Shown here piece by piece: positions 42,325 to 53,323 of a stretch of DNA of 64,000 nt. The notes under the pieces are model-generated. The model saw only the letters and a list, made by a program, of their open reading frames with translations, had not been told where the DNA came from and ran no database searches. Location: assembly GCA_039583875.1 (NCBI GenBank), contig CM077147.1, forward strand, positions 108,050,124 through 108,114,123. The letters are read 5' to 3'. A program made the position numbers and the translations under genes. Each line of letters starts with the position of its first letter. Position 1 is the stretch's first letter. The stretch is from Platanthera guangdongensis (lineage: Eukaryota; Streptophyta; Magnoliopsida; Asparagales; Orchidaceae).

Positions 42325-44367
42325 ATGGGTTCTTATGAGAATCACAAGGAATTGGGTTCCATGAAATTACCCATATGCAGAAAGGAGATCTTTGGGATCT
42401 GGAAAGAAAGGGTAAGACTATTTATGGAAGCCTCTGACCCTAGAATCTACATCACAGTTAAGGAAGGGCCTTATGTGCCAATGAAGATTTCAGTATTGGA
42501 TGCAAACCAGAGAACTCCAAAGGATTTCTCTGAGATGACTAAGGATGAAATTATCCTGGCCACCATGGATAAGAGGGCACAGAACATAATAGTGAGTGCC
42601 ATTGATGATGCAACTTTTCAGAACTTAATTCACTGTAAGACAGCAAAAGAGATGTGGGATACTCTCATTGTCTATATGGAAGGTTCTGAAGAAGTTAGGC
42701 AAGATAGGAAGTCCTTGCTAAATCAGGAGTATGAAAGCTTTAGGCAAGGAAAGGGTGATAGCATCACTGAGTGCTATAAGAAATTTTACAGAATAGTTAA
42801 TGAACTCATGTCTTATGGAAGAGAGTTCAGTAACTATGAACTAAATGACAAGTTCTTAAGGTCCCTAACCAAAGATTGGGACACCAAGATCTGTGCCATA
42901 AGAGAAATGGCTAAGTTGGGGGAAATTCCTCCCCCTACACTGTTTGGCAAGTTATTGTCATATGAGATGCAGTTGACAGTAAGAAAAGAGGAGGAGAAAT
43001 CAACAAGGACTGAGCACAAAGAAAGAACTGTTGCTTTCAAGACAGAAGTTCCCAGAAAATGCAGGAATAAGTCTTTAACTCCACCTCCATAGGTAGTTGA
43101 ATCAGAGTCTGATGAGTCTGTCAGCACAAAGTCTAAGAGCAGTAAAAGTGATGAAGACTTTGCTGCTTTCACTAGACACTTTCAGAAGTTTTTGAAAAAG
43201 AAACAGTGGAGGTCAAGGCCTTCTACATCACAAGGAAAGGAAGACTCTTATCAGAAAAAGAGGTCTTCAAAGAATGACAAGAAAAGGACAAAATCAAGCA
43301 AGGCAACTGGTTCAAAGATTGTTTGCTATTGCTGCAATAGACAGGGCCATGTTATTGCAGATTGTCCAGAGAAGAGAAAGGAATCTGGTGACAGGAAAAA
43401 GACTCACTTCAAAGGGAAGAAAGAAAAGTCTTTTGTTGCTAAGAAGGAGAAGACTCTATCAGATATCTCTTCTTCAGAAACTGAGTCTGAGGCTGAAGCC
43501 TACATAGGGCTGTTTGCTGAAGAAGAAGAGGAAGAATTCATGCAGATCTTGGAGTCAATTTATGAACAAGAAGACAGTCATTGCCAAGGGCTAATGGCTT
43601 TGACAGATAATGTCAAAATCCTGGAGCAGCCAGGACCCAGTCAGGTACAAGGTTCATGTTCAAGTTCAGTTTCTTGTTCTAGTTCAGATTTAGATTCTTC
43701 TTCATCAAGTGATGAGAATGTATCTGAGTCTGAGGAAGATATTCATCAGCTTATAGATGAATATAAGGTACTGTTGCAAGCCTACAAGAAAAGCAAGACC
43801 CTAGCCAAAAGTCAGGCAAAGGAAATTGCTGATCTTAAAGCTGCTGCAACAGATTTTGAGAAACAATTTGATCAAAAACTGAATGAGGTAGCCAGGCTGA
43901 AACACATTACTGTGATTCAGATGGGAACTATCACTTTTAAGAATGATCAAATTAAGTGTCTGGAGAATAATCTTCAGAAGGAGAAGGACTTGGTTGCTAG
44001 GTTTTCAAAACCTAAATCAGTGCTACCCTTAATTGATGAATTTGTTCATCATAAAGGCAAGGCTGAGCTGGGTTTTGTTAGACCTGCAGGGACTGAGCAG
44101 TCCAAGTCTAAGTCCAAGGGCAAAGCCCCAACATTCAACAAGCCTGCTGTAGTCAAGACAGCCAAGGCAGTACCTAAGCAAAGGTACAATAAATTTGAAT
44201 GTTGGTGCTGTGGCAAAGTTGGCCATTTTGCAGTGGACTGTTGGCACAATGTGAGTGCCAAAGTGAGTTCCAAACTACCTGTTGGAATGCCAGTAGGTAG
44301 GTTTGTCAAATTGCAAACTAACAATCACCAAGGACCCAAGAATACTTTGGGTTCTAAGGTTCATTAA
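42325..44367 (+). pseudogene. gag: COP2 gag (680 codons, one internal TAG)
   Basis: Starts ATG at 42325 (MGSYENHKELG). The Ty1/copia gag core (IWKERVRLFMEASD, AKEMWDTLIVYMEG, FYRIVNELMSYG) ends in PPP and a TAG at 43090, after which the same frame goes on (VVESESDESV) to TAA at 44365. Two zinc knuckles are present, CYCCNRQGHVIADC (about residue 334) and CWCCGKVGHFAVDC (about residue 624), with an acidic and then a helical coiled-coil stretch between them (about residues 370-560). The length is large for copia gag but usual for the SIRE lineage. The TAG is compatible with CAG plus one C-to-T change. Pol follows in the same frame six bases after the TAA. Confidence 0.85.
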
Positions 44368-44373
44368 TTTGTT

Positions 44374-47300
44374 TTGCAGGTGAGTCCAAGTGGCCATACC
44401 CCTACATGGTACTTGGACAGTGGATGTTCCAGACATATGACTGGAACTAGGGGTCTACTGAAGGACTACATTCCAATCAAAAATGGTCCTAAAGTGACCT
44501 TTGGTGGTTCTGAAAAAGGAATCATCAAAGGGTTTGGTAACATTTCTTCAAACTTAGTTACCATTACTCAAGTGGCTTATGTTAAAGGGTTGAAACACAA
44601 CCTAATAAGTATAAGTCAATTAAGTGATGTAGGGTATGACATCTCATTTGTTAAAAATGGTTGTCATATCAAGAGGTCAAGTGATCAAGAGATCATTTTG
44701 ACAGGATATAGGAAGAGGAATGTCTACTGCCTAGACATTATGATTGAGAACAATGGTTCTCCAGTTTGTCTTGTAGCTGATGAGACAGTCTCTCATTGTG
44801 TCAAATGGCACAAGAGGCTAGCCCATCTTAACTACAAGACTATTAGCAAACTCTTTAACAAAGAGTTAGTGAGGAATGGTCCTCAAGTTAAGTGTGTTAA
44901 AGATGACATTTACTCAGCTTGTCAAAAGGGCAAGCAGACTAAATCCACCTTTAGAAGCATAGATAACAAAGATGCTGTGAGGTGTTTGTACCTCTTGCAT
45001 TTGGATCTCTTTGGTCCAATGCCAGTTCACAGCTTAGGTAGGAAGGTCTATACCCTTGTAGTTGTAGATGACTACTCAAGGTTTTCCTGGGTGTTCTTCT
45101 TAAGACAGAAATCTGAAACACCTAGTGTCTTCTACAGCTTTGTCAAGCAAATTCAGAATGAACTAAATAGTACTGTGGTCAAAATTAGAAGTGACCATGG
45201 TACTGAGTTTCAGTCTGATAGCATGACAAAACTGTGTGAAGACTTTGGGATATTTCAAGAATTCTCTTCACCTAGAACACCTCAGCAAAATGGCATTGCT
45301 GAAAGGAAAAATAGGACCTTGATAGAGGCTGGTAGAACCCTACTAAGTGATACATCACTGCCAGAGTATTTCTGGGCTGAAGCAGTTAACACTGCATGCC
45401 ATGTTATAAATAGGGCTACTATCACTAAAGGGCTAAACAAGACCCCCTATGAAGTTGTGAAAGGCAGGAAACCAAACCTATCCTACTTCAGGATCTTTGG
45501 TTGCAAATGCTTCATACTTAACAATGGGAAGTCTTACTTAACTAAGTTTGCTGCCAAGTCCCAAGAGGGAATTTTTGTTGGGTACAACAATAATAGTAAG
45601 GCTTATAGAGTCTACAACTTGACTACACAAGTTGTAGAAGAATCAGTGCATGTAGTTTTTGATGAGACAAAACTTATTAATAATGAGTTGTCTAGCAATG
45701 TATGCAGCCCCACAGGTTTGACAAAGACAATGGACAAGCTTACTATAGAAGAGGTGCCTGCTGCAAGACAGCAAGGAGAGGAGAGTAGCTGCTGTCCAGG
45801 GGGAGAACTACATGTGCCAAGTGCTGAAGAAATCCAAGGAATACAGCATGATGCAGATGCTGAAGTGGTTCAACCTGAAGTGAGGATGCCTCCAGCCCAC
45901 AGGCATCTTAGAGATCATCCAGTAGAGCTGATTATTGGAGATCCAAGACAAGGAGTACAAACCAGGAGTAAAAACATGAATGCTGCAATCTATTCCAGCT
46001 TTTTGTCTCAAGTTGAACCTAAAAGATTTGAAGAAGCAATACAAGATCCACAATGGACTGAAGCTATGCAAGAAGAGCTAAATCAGTCCAAGAGGTGCAA
46101 GGTCTGGGAATTGGTTCCTAAACCTAAAGACCACAATGTAATAGGAGTTAAGTGGATCTACAGGAATAAGATGGATGAACAAGGTGTCATCATTAAGAAT
46201 AAAGCTAGACTGCTTGCTAAAGGATATAAGCAAGAAGAAGGTATTGACTTTGATCAAACCTTTGCTCCAGTAGCCAGACTGGAAGCCATAAGAATGTTCT
46301 TGGCCTATGCAACCTATCAAGGATTCAAGGTATACCAAATGGATGTCAAGTCAGCATTCCTAAATGGTAATTTAAAAGAAGAAGTCTATGTGGAACAGCC
46401 TTCAGGTTTTGTTGATCCAACTCTACCTCATCATGTCTTTAGACTTAGGAAAGCTTTATATGGGTTAAAGCAAGCTCCTAGAGCTTGGTATGAAACCCTA
46501 TCTAGTTTCCTCATTGAGAACAAGTTTTCAAGGGGGAAAATAGATAAGACTCTATTCCTTAGGGAATCTAGAGGCAAAGTCATACTTGTCCAAATATATG
46601 TAGATGACATTATATTTGGGTCTACTGAAAGTAGCCTTTGCAAAAAGTTTGCAAAACTTATGCAAGGTCAGTTTGAAATGAGTAGTATGGGAGAGCTGAA
46701 GTTTTTCTTGGGTCTCCAAGTTAAACAGACTGAAAATGGTTTATCCATATGTCAGTCAAAGTTCACCCTAGAACTCATAAGGAAGTATGGTATGGATTCA
46801 TCCAGTACCATGAAGACTCCTATGGGGTCAAGTATGTCTCTTAGCAAGGATGATACAGGGAAACCTGTAGATGAAACCTTGTATAGAGGGATAGTTGGCT
46901 CCCTATTATACTTGACTGCTAGTAGACCAGACATCATGTATGCTACATGTGTTTGTGCAAGGTATCAAGCCTGCCCTAAAGAGTCTCACTTGACTGCAGT
47001 CAAGAGAATTTTGAGATATCTAAAGGGCACTCCCTATCTAGGCCTCTGGTACCCTAGGAATGGAGACTTTGATCTAACAGGTTATTCAGATGCAGACTTT
47101 GCAGGATGCAAAGAGGATAGAAAGAGTACTACTGGAACCTGTCAATTCCTAGGTGGGAGACTAATTTCATGGAGCAGCAAAAAGCAGACTAGTGTGGCTA
47201 TCTCCACAGCTGAGTCAGAGTATGTGGCTGCAGGAAGTTGCTGTGCTCAACTTCTGTGGATTCAACATCAGCTAGAGGACTATGGATTTCAGGTAAGTAG

Positions 47301-47540
47301 AACTCCACTTTACTGTGATTCTAGAAGTGCTATTTCAATAGCTAATAACCCTGTATCTCATAGTAGAACAAAACATTTGAGATTAAATATCACTTTCTTA
47401 GAGAACATGTAGAAAGAGAAGATATTTCACTTGAATATGTTAAAACAGATGAACAAGTAGCTGATATGTTTACTAAGCCCCTAGAAGAAGCTAAGTTCAA
47501 TAAATTCAAAATTGAACTAGGAATGATAAACTTAGACTAA
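44374..47540 (+). pseudogene. pol: COP2 pol: protease, integrase, RT, RNase H (1012 codons open, then 1-base shift)
   Basis: Copia order. Protease [13 protein letters not shown] at residue 10; GAG-pre-integrase HKRLAHLNY near 149; integrase core with D near 210 (LDLFGP), D near 272 (RSDHGTEF) and E near 309 (GIAERKNRT); RT with [24 protein letters not shown] and the catalytic YVDDIIFGS near 742; RNase H with YSDADFAG near 905 and [10 protein letters not shown]. All key residues are present. The frame ends at a TAG at 47410 because of one missing base near 47380; the usual C-terminus (DEQVADMFTKPLEEAKF) follows in another frame to a TAA at 47538. Pol is in the same frame as gag, separated by a single TAA (44365). 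The best preserved pol in the window. Confidence 0.9.
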
Positions 47541-47573
47541 ATTTACAGAATTGAAAATTGGCTAAGTAAAAAG

Positions 47574-47903
47574 GTGTCGACACATAGACAAGTCTATGTC
47601 GACACAGACTAGTGGTGTCGACACTTCAGGCAAAAGGTGTCGACACATCTAGGATGTTGGTGTCGACACTTCAGAATGTTAGTGTCGACACATGTCAAGT
47701 AGGTGTCGACACATCCAATGTGGTGTCGACACTTAAGTTTTACTCAGAATTTTTCTAAGTAAAGTCTCGACAATGTGTCGAGTTATGTTGTGTCGACACA
47801 TAACCAAGTGTCGACACATAAAATCTGTTGACTAAACTTGTGTCGACACATGTGTGTCGAGACATTATAAGTCAGTGTCGACACTTATTGCCAGTGTCGA
47901 CAC
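47574..47903. repeat. Internal array of GTGTCGACAC palindromes between COP2 pol and its third gene
   Basis: About a dozen sites; starts at 47574, 47596 (one mismatch), 47615, 47637, 47660, 47682, 47703 and 47723 are 19-23 bp apart, the same phase as in the LTR. Further sites are at 47790, 47808, 47840, 47875 and 47894. It is outside the LTR and upstream of a TATA box at 47950 and the third gene. Confidence 0.92.
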
Positions 47904-47949
47904 ACTTTAAGCTAGCTGTCCCGCCTGTTCATCTTCAAAATCAGAAAGG

Positions 47950-47957
47950 TATAAATA
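47950..47957 (+). promoter_or_regulatory. Candidate internal TATA box for the COP2 third gene
   Basis: TATAAATA followed by GGG, about 50 bp after the internal palindrome array. The LTR boxes at 26451 and 52424 read TATAAATAGG in the same relation to their arrays. Confidence 0.6.
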
Positions 47958-47958
47958 G

Positions 47959-48939
47959 GGTTCTGTCTTTGTTTGTCGACTCGCTTTCAAAGTTTCGAGA
48001 CCAAAACTCCTGTGTCGACACCTCTCTTTTCTCAAGACTAATTCTCCAAACCCTAATGCTCCTAAGCTTGAGGAGAACGTTAACGAGGGCTATGAGCTAG
48101 TGCGCGGCGCGTTCGACGACGCAGATCAAGAAATCCAGTCGGTAGTAACCCTAGTCGCCAATTCTGGACTAGAATACTTGGTTTCAGAACCAACAAAGAT
48201 TTGGAAGAAGGAAGTTCTTGAACTCCTTAATGGAGCGGCTGTAGATGACTCTGGATATAGAATCAAATCCAGAGTTCATGGATCTAAAGTCAAGATTTCA
48301 CCAAAAAGTCTGAGGAAGGTACTCCAGCTACCTAAAACACAAGATGAAGAAGAAGTAACTGCATCCAAGACCAGGGAAGCCCTTATCTGGTGTGGACTTG
48401 ATCCTAAGATGAAGATAGGATCTGTCTTTAACAGGAAAGACATGAACAGTCAAGGAAAATTCATGTCTGAGATTGTGGGCAAGGTTATTCTCAGTAAGCC
48501 TGGAGGGCATGACAGGGTGTCTGCCTCTATGTTTGAAATTATGACTAGAATCATATTCACTCTGAAAACAGACTGGTCAATAGTGGTTTTTGACAAGATC
48601 AAGGAGAGCTTGAAGAAGCCCAATCTGGGCAGAATTATAAGTCTCTACCTAGCTGGTACAATACCAGAGGTAATGAGCAATGCTGCTGGAAGCAAGATCA
48701 ATCACATGAGAAAGATGGATCAAAGGATTTTTTCCAGATGGGACAGGGTATTGTCCAAAGAAATGCCAACTCCAGAGAAGCCAGTTACTAAGAAAGATTC
48801 TCCTCCAAGGAAGAAAAGGAAGACAGCTGCTGTGACACAGGAGTCCTCCAGCAGTTCAGGGAGTGAAGAACAAGTTGTTTTCACTCCTGATGCTCAAGAG
48901 GAAGTGGCTGCAGAGAAGACCCTGCTACTCAAGATGTAG
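47959..48939 (+). pseudogene. COP2 third gene, part 1 (unknown protein, N-terminal domain)
   Basis: The frame is open from just after a TAG at 47956 to a TAG at 48937; no ATG is in frame at the start (codons AAT GCT CCT AAG CTT lead into the clear protein part), so the original start codon seems changed. The protein has a compact mixed domain of about 200 residues (YLVSEPTKIWKKEVLELLNGA, KVKISPKSLRKVLQLP, MFEIMTRIIFTLKTDWS) reminiscent of what databases call a 'putative plant transposon protein' domain (from memory, not checked), then a nuclear-localisation-like PPRKKRKTA and a Ser/Glu-rich tail. I see no signal peptide or membrane segment, so it is not an obvious envelope protein. A 1-base shift near 48910 breaks it. 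Confidence 0.65.
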
Positions 48940-49112
48940 GTGAGATCTAGGGGGAGCTGCCTCAAGCTAGCCCCATCCATAGGGATCACAGCCAGGGGGA
49001 GCTTCCAGTAGTAGAAGAACCCTCTACTCTGGACAGTGAGCAAGCCACAGTCATCATCCAAGAGGTACTCACTGACCTAAAAATTTTAGACTATCTTATA
49101 GACGATGCTGAT

Positions 49113-50339
49113 TTGTCTGATGATCTTCAGCAAACTCAGCTGAATACTCAAGAATCAGATGTTGTTATCAAAGACACATCTGTTGTCCTAGAAGTGGTTC
49201 CTGATCAAGTAGTTGAAGAACCAAGAACTTCTCCTGCTTCTTCACCTCAAGAGTTTACCATGGAGGATTTATTCTTAAATCTAGATCAAGAAGATTTTGA
49301 TATGGACAAGGATGGTGCTGCTGAAGACAAGGATGCTGCTGCTGAAGATACGACTGCTGCTGCTGAGGGGGAGCTAGTACAAGATCTAGAAGAGCCTATT
49401 AGGCTGGAAACTGAGCAAGCACCTGATGTGCAAATTGAGAAGCCTCAAAGCCCTAAGGACAGGGTTGATATTGCCAGCACTTCTGCCTCTGAAGATGAGG
49501 AGAGTGCTAGGGCCAAGAAGAAGAAACTCTATGTCTTCAAGAGGAGAAGCCAGAGTTATAAGAAGGCCTTGCAATCCATTGCCCCACAGCCTATAGTTCA
49601 GCAAGCTCCAACTGCTGATTATAGTGCTTTAATGGTTGCACTACAGATAAAATTGGATGAGCAAAGAAAGGCAATTGAGACATATGTGGATGAAGGGCAC
49701 AAGACCCTACAGTTTGATCTTGCACAGGAAATAAAGTCTATAAGGTTTGAGATGAACCTTAACAAGAAAGAAATGACTGAATGCTTCCACAAGGGTGGAA
49801 ATGCAGTTGTGTATCTGGCTACACACCAAGAAAAGATCAAAGCACAAGTAGATGATATAGCATTAAAACAAGGATATGTACTGGAAAATCAGATCAGGAT
49901 GAATGACAATCTAACTGATTCTCATAATGCTATCATCACTGAGTTAAAGAACAAGTCTGCTGAACCTTCTACATCTGCTGCTGCAGTTAAGGCTGACTTT
50001 GATAAAGTATTCCAAGCTGAGATTACTGCTGTCAAGACTACAATTAAAGATTCCCAGAAAGCTATATCAGAACAACTTACTAAGCTCAAACCATTCTTCA
50101 AAGAGGGAATCAGGTATTTGGATAGTCAGATAAGATTTCAAAAGGATGATGTCAGAGACCATATGGCTAGAGAAGTCATAAAGGGGGAGAGAGTATTAGT
50201 CAAAGCTAGCTCTGACCATGCCAAATGGATATCTAACTCCATCAGAGCTACACTGGGCTATCCTCCACTCTGTGATGATGATAATGTTGCTGAATCAGGA
50301 TTCAAACTGCATATCTTGGAGGTGAGCAACAAGAAGTAG
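49113..50339 (+). pseudogene. COP2 third gene, part 2 (acidic and coiled-coil middle)
   Basis: The same protein continues in another frame. From about 48915 the shifted frame is readable with one TAG (near 48937-48950), then open to 50339. It is acidic (Asp/Glu/Ala-rich, about residues 45-110), has a basic stretch (ARAKKKKLYVFKRRSQSYKKAL), and then long helical segments likely to form coiled coils (LQIKLDEQRKAIETYVDEGHK, EITAVKTTIKDSQKAISEQL). No catalytic motif recognised. Another 1-base shift near 50330 leads to part 3. Confidence 0.6.
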
Positions 50340-50917
50340 CTCAAGTGATTTATCCACCTCCAGATTTTGACATGGTTCAAGCAGATGTCCAGACTATGTA
50401 TAGTCCAACTGAAGGGAAATCTAATGTTGTTCTGGAAAAGGTTGTTCAACCTATATCTGAAGCTCTGCAAGAGGCTCTATAGAAAGAAGAAGAGGCAAGG
50501 TTGTCAAAGAAGAGGTTTAGGGAACAAGCAGAACAAAGGCCAGATTTTGAACAGTGGAGCCCTACCTCTAGAAATATAATTTTAACTGCCTGGAAAGCTG
50601 CCAAGGACAATGCTCATGAAAGGAACAAGTGGTTCTCTGAAGTAGAATGGAGGAAACATGAAAAAAGACAGGAGGCCATTGTTCAATATAGAAGAAAGGC
50701 AAAGATGGGAAAGCTACCTCCTACTGCAGTGGAGCCTAGCAAGTACTTTCCTAAGCCATATCATTATTTTGAGAGGCAGAAAATCAAAGCAGAAGAGCTG
50801 AAGAAGAAGGACTTAAAAGTCAAGAAGCCTGATGATGCTGCAACTGCTGAAGCCACTGTTAAAGCTCAAGTCCAATCTGGCAAAGGCATTGTTATCAAAG
50901 AACTAGACCAGAAATAG
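50340..50917 (+). pseudogene. COP2 third gene, part 3 (basic C-terminus)
   Basis: In the shifted frame the protein runs on (QVIYPPPDFDMVQADVQ) to a TAG near 50480, then open to TAG at 50915. It is Lys/Glu-rich, with RNIILTAWKAAKDNAHERNKW and a basic end. With parts 1 and 2 the ancestral third gene would be near 950-980 codons. Such a gene behind pol is the place of the 'envelope-like' ORF of SIRE-type elements, but the content here looks nuclear. Confidence 0.6.
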
Positions 50918-51215
50918 ATTAGGAATTGACTTGAAGATTGTTGTAATCTTTTGAATGAAAACATTTTTGTAAACTGCTGAAAATGTATAAGGAACAATGT
51001 TAGAACAATATATGATAAATATATTTCATGATTATTTTGTAAATGTGTCTATTTCTTGATTATTCTGCAATGATGAATGTGTATACATGTGTGAATTTCT
51101 ACATGTTTATGTTTACCCTGCTGAATAAAATCTGCTGTACATCATTTTGTAATTTTAATTATTGATGGTGTATATCATTGACTAAGGGTTATGACTTCTC
51201 CAAATAGGGGGAGAT
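50918..51215 (+). mobile_element. COP2 3' untranslated region and polypurine tract
   Basis: AT-rich non-coding sequence, ending in the polypurine tract AAATAGGGGGAGAT (about 51203-51215) right before the 3' LTR. Identical to the COP1 tract. Confidence 0.85.
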
Positions 51216-51360
51216 TGTTGGGTACATTGGTCAAATGTACCTGATTTGAAGAAGCCTCACCCAACTCAATGATATACCTCATAATGTATTTGATGTATGT
51301 TTGAGTTACTTGTGCAGGTTAAAAAATCACTAGACTGAAGCAAAAAGTTTCTAAGTCCAT

Positions 51361-52290
51361 GTGTCGACACCCAGAGGGAAAGTGTCGACACTTAAGAAAG
51401 CTTGTGTCGACACCCAGACAAGAAGTGTCGACACTTGGAGTCATTGTGTCGACACCTGAGATGCAGAGTCGACACCAGACAGAAAGTGTCGACACTTGGA
51501 GCTGTGTTGACACTCAGTGAAGAAAAGTGTAGACAGAAAGTGTCGACACAAGGAGGTGTGTCGACACCCAGTGAAGCTGTGTCTACATCAGAAAGTGTCG
51601 ACACTTGGAGCTGTGTCGACACTCAGCAAAAGTCTGCAGAGTCTAAGTACAAGTGTCGACACTCAACACAATGTGTCGACACTATGCAGAAGAGTCAGCA
51701 CTTGAAGCATGTGTCGACACTCAACACAATGTGTCGACACTCAACAGAAGAGTCAATATAGAAGACTATGTGTCGACACCCAGAACAATGTGTCGACACA
51801 CTGCTGAAGACTCAACACTGGAAGAAAGTGTCAACACATGGAGCTGTGTCGACACTTAGTAAAGAACAGAAAGAACAACAAATTATTCTAAGTACAAGTG
51901 TCGACACTATGGGAATATGTCGACACTCAGCAGAAGTCTCAACAACAAGAAGGTGTGTCGACACAAGGAGCTGTGTCGACACTCAGCAAGATTCAACATA
52001 GAAGACTATGTGTCGACACCAAGAAGCAGTGTCGACACTTGACAGATTCAACACAAGAAGATGTGTCGACACAAAGGTGATGTGTCGACACATAGAAGAA
52101 TTCAGCAAAAGCTAGAAGAACAAGTACTTGTGTCGACACTCAATTTCAGTGTCGACACATGCAGAAGAATCTGTGTCAAGACATACAAGGAGTTGTGTCG
52201 ACACCTTGTAGACTTGTGTCGACACTTACACAACATGTGTCGACACTTGAACTATAAGTGTCGACACTTAAAGACAGAAAGTCTCGACAC
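51361..52290. repeat. 21-bp-phased GTGTCGACAC array, COP2 3' LTR U3
   Basis: Same array as 25388-26317, with a few site-level differences: at about 51506 GTGTTGACAC and at about 51917 ATGTCGACAC replace intact sites of the other LTR, and at about 51361 the neighbouring word differs. Confidence 0.92.
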
Positions 52291-52423
52291 TTACAAACTG
52301 TTAGAGATTTTCAAGAAGTGACTGGATGACTTGACAGCTGCCGTTCCAGCCGGTCTACAGCAACTGTCAGAGATGTCAGAAGCCAGTTATGAACCGGACC
52401 AGCCGGTTACCATGAAGAAGTCC

Positions 52424-52431
52424 TATAAATA
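52424..52431 (+). promoter_or_regulatory. TATA box of the COP2 3' LTR
   Basis: TATAAATA after the palindrome array, as in the 5' LTR. Confidence 0.7.
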
Positions 52432-53323
52432 GGCATCCACAGTTTACAGAAACGGTGGTTGTGGTTGTTGAAGTTGTTGATCATATTGTTGAAGTAATTA
52501 TAGTGTTACAAAGAGGATCAACACAAGAAGATCTTGCAGTTCAAGTGCAGATCTAAGAAGTTGGAGAGAGAGGGCTCCATCCAAGAAATCAGCCTCTGGA
52601 ACTAGGCTGAGAAGAAGGATTCAGATTCAATTCTGGATCTTAAGTGGCAGAGGTCAAGGAACAACTGCAGAGGATTCAGCCTTATTCAGTTCTACTCAAG
52701 AAGCTTTGAAGAAAGCTAAGTCAGGGTGAATCCAGCTGAGTTCTTCCAAGAACTCATCAAGAATCTCTCAACTCCCCTCCTTTAATTCTGAGTTGTAGAG
52801 TTATTACTTGTATTACATTTTTAACTTGTAGGATCCATTGGATCTGAGTGATTGTAAGCCTATATTTATAAAGGCTGAGGGTAGGGCTTATTTGCCTGAG
52901 TGTAGGAGATAGAGATCTCTGAGTGTAGGCCTTGTTGGCTGAGTGTAGGCCTTGGTTGGCTGAGTGTAAGCCTTGATTGGCTGAGTGTAGGCTTTGGGAT
53001 AAAGCTGAGTTGTAAGGCTTTGGGCCTGAGGTGTAGGAACCAATTTGGGTTCTGAGACAGTGCAGGAGTTTGGCCGAATCTAGTACACTGCTAGATAGGC
53101 GAAGGGGAGAAGGGGGAAAGTGGATGTACCCATATCTTGGGGAACCACTATAAATCACTGTGTGCTGTACTGTGCTGAAACTGTTGCTGTGTATGCTGTG
53201 TTTTGCTGTGATAAACTAGTTAGTTTGCTGTGATATAACTGATTGCTGCCAATAAAGTTAGAAAAGGATTAGGTCACCTATTCACCCCCCTCTAGGTGTT
53301 TAGGTACCATATCTTTCAAACCC

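Larger units (their letters stand above)
25243..53318 (+). mobile_element. COP2: SIRE/Maximus-like Ty1/copia element with a third gene
   Basis: A plus-strand element with LTRs of about 2.1 kb, Met-tRNA primer site at 42211, gag, pol, a third gene region and polypurine tract AAATAGGGGGAGAT before the 3' LTR. The TSD AACCC is perfect. The 5' LTR is split by TATin (26801-41665). Without TATin it is about 13.2 kb, long for a copia element because of the LTRs and the third gene. The two LTRs look about 98% alike by eye, so it is a recent insertion. Confidence 0.93.
51216..53318 (+). mobile_element. COP2 3' LTR (2103 bp)
   Basis: Starts TGTTGG, ends CTTTCA, uninterrupted. Followed by the TSD AACCC (53319-53323) and then TEK2 LTR sequence. 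It gives the intact target site for TATin (CAACT at about 52769-52773). Confidence 0.93.

Noticed and set aside
48100..50917. Envelope gene of COP2
   Set aside because: The position matches the envelope-like ORF of SIRE elements, but there is no signal peptide, no membrane segment, and the protein has basic nuclear-type and coiled-coil stretches.
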